Assembly: GCA_031279875.1 (NCBI GenBank)
Contig: JAITHS010000402.1
Location: 1-5,992 of the forward strand
DNA from: Tannerella sp.
GTDB lineage: Bacteria; Bacteroidota; Bacteroidia; Bacteroidales; Tannerellaceae
Length of the DNA stretch: 5,992 bases
Reading direction: 5' to 3'
Shown in pieces: positions 5,498-5,992 of the stretch (position 1 is its first letter; each line of letters begins with the position of its first letter). Both the position numbers and the translations under genes were made by a program. Below the pieces are notes generated by a model, which worked only from the letters and a program-made list of their open reading frames with translations, ran no database searches and was not told where the DNA came from.

Positions 5498-5992
5498 TTA
5501 TACTGTCATTTTCCAGCCTTTGCGTAAGTATCCCGATCGCAGTAGATTAGCTTCGTCGTCGCCGAGAAACTCTTCCTTAGCAGGGTTCCATCTGAGCGGA
5601 CGCTTCAACTCGTAGCCTATATTGGCAAGATGGCAAACCGTCGCTGTGCGGTGTCCTATTTCGGCGGTGCAGAGCGGTTGCTTGCGGCTACGCACACTTT
5701 CGAGGAAGTTATTGTAGTGGTCGTTGCTCTCGTAAAGTTTTATTTCGTTGGCGCCCCACTCATGGGTTTTGAGGTTAGCGGGCAGGGTTTCAAAGAAGCC
5801 GCGACTGATGTCAATCACGCCTTTGGTACCGATGAAGCGTACTGCATAGCCGCGTCCGAAATCTTCGTGTGTCATGCGAACGCCGTTAGCGTAATAGAAC
5901 GTGAGGGGTGTCTTGTTGACGGGCGGCTCTATGGCTATCGGGCCGCTGTCGTCCATGCCCAGACCCCACTGTGCGATATCGAACATGTGCGC
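5498..5992 (-). CDS. Gfo/Idh/MocA-family oxidoreductase, C-terminal part (5' end missing)
   Basis: The visible 164 residues (162 from the first internal Met plus Ala-His before it) are the C-terminal substrate-binding half of a Gfo/Idh/MocA-type NAD(P)-dependent oxidoreductase, usually active on sugars, inositols or related compounds. The frame is open to the window edge, and the ATG at 5984-5986 is internal because AHMFDIAQWGLGMDDSGP is a conserved mid-protein segment of this group. Other matches (numbered from that Met) are VRFIGTKGVIDISRG at 49-63, HYNNFLESVRSRKQPL at 90-105, EIGHRTATVCHLANI at 109-123, and the closing FLGDDEANLL at 140-149. The Rossmann NAD domain and any signal peptide lie outside the window. 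Full-length relatives are typically about 430-470 residues and many begin with a Tat signal peptide; that cannot be confirmed here. The substrate is unknown. The stop is followed by the structured intergenic region, so the gene probably ends its transcript there. Confidence 0.85.
   Translation of the reverse strand, partial: AHMFDIAQWGLGMDDSGPIAIEPPVNKTPLTFYYANGVRMTHEDFGRGYAVRFIGTKGVIDISRGFFETLPANLKTHEWGANEIKLYESNDHYNNFLESVRSRKQPLCTAEIGHRTATVCHLANIGYELKRPLRWNPAKEEFLGDDEANLLRSGYLRKGWKMTV

Overview
The window looks like a chromosomal segment from a member of the Bacteroidota, probably order Bacteroidales. I base this on protein similarity recalled from memory: the TatC, the class A penicillin-binding protein, the saccharopine-dehydrogenase-like enzyme and the Rpn-like nuclease all read like Bacteroidales family members. 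The two candidate promoters also have the TAnnTTTG -7 box typical of this phylum, and strong Shine-Dalgarno sequences are absent. Genus cannot be assigned from the sequence alone.

Layout: bases 1-3167 (+ strand) hold the 3' part of tatC (twin-arginine translocase channel subunit, start cut off by the window edge) and a complete bifunctional class A penicillin-binding protein (PBP1A type). They overlap by four bases (ATGA), so they are almost certainly cotranscribed and translationally coupled. Nine bases further on, this unit meets a convergent gene (3177-4370, - strand) for a carboxynorspermidine/carboxyspermidine dehydrogenase-type enzyme, a step in the aspartate-semialdehyde route to spermidine or norspermidine. 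Upstream of it on the same strand is an A+T-rich gene for an Rpn/PDDEXK_2-type PD-(D/E)XK nuclease with a coiled-coil tail (4396-5370). At the right edge is the C-terminal part of a Gfo/Idh/MocA-family oxidoreductase (5498-5992, - strand, start cut off).

The only sizeable non-coding stretch (5371-5497) is densely structured. Read along the - strand it holds a 21-bp inverted repeat of CGCAGAT-type units that pairs completely only in the - strand RNA, then an adjoining perfect 9-3-9 A+T palindrome, then a TATCTTTG -7 box about 28 bases before the nuclease start codon.

How the genes work together: tatC and the PBP gene form an envelope-biogenesis unit (folded-protein export and peptidoglycan synthesis). 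The dehydrogenase is housekeeping polyamine metabolism. The nuclease gene and its structured upstream region look like an inserted accessory unit. The Gfo/Idh/MocA protein belongs to a group often exported by Tat, but its N-terminus is not visible. I see no CRISPR array, tRNA or rRNA, and no clear multi-gene novel system. The most unusual parts are the structured 5407-5475 region and the nuclease gene it precedes.
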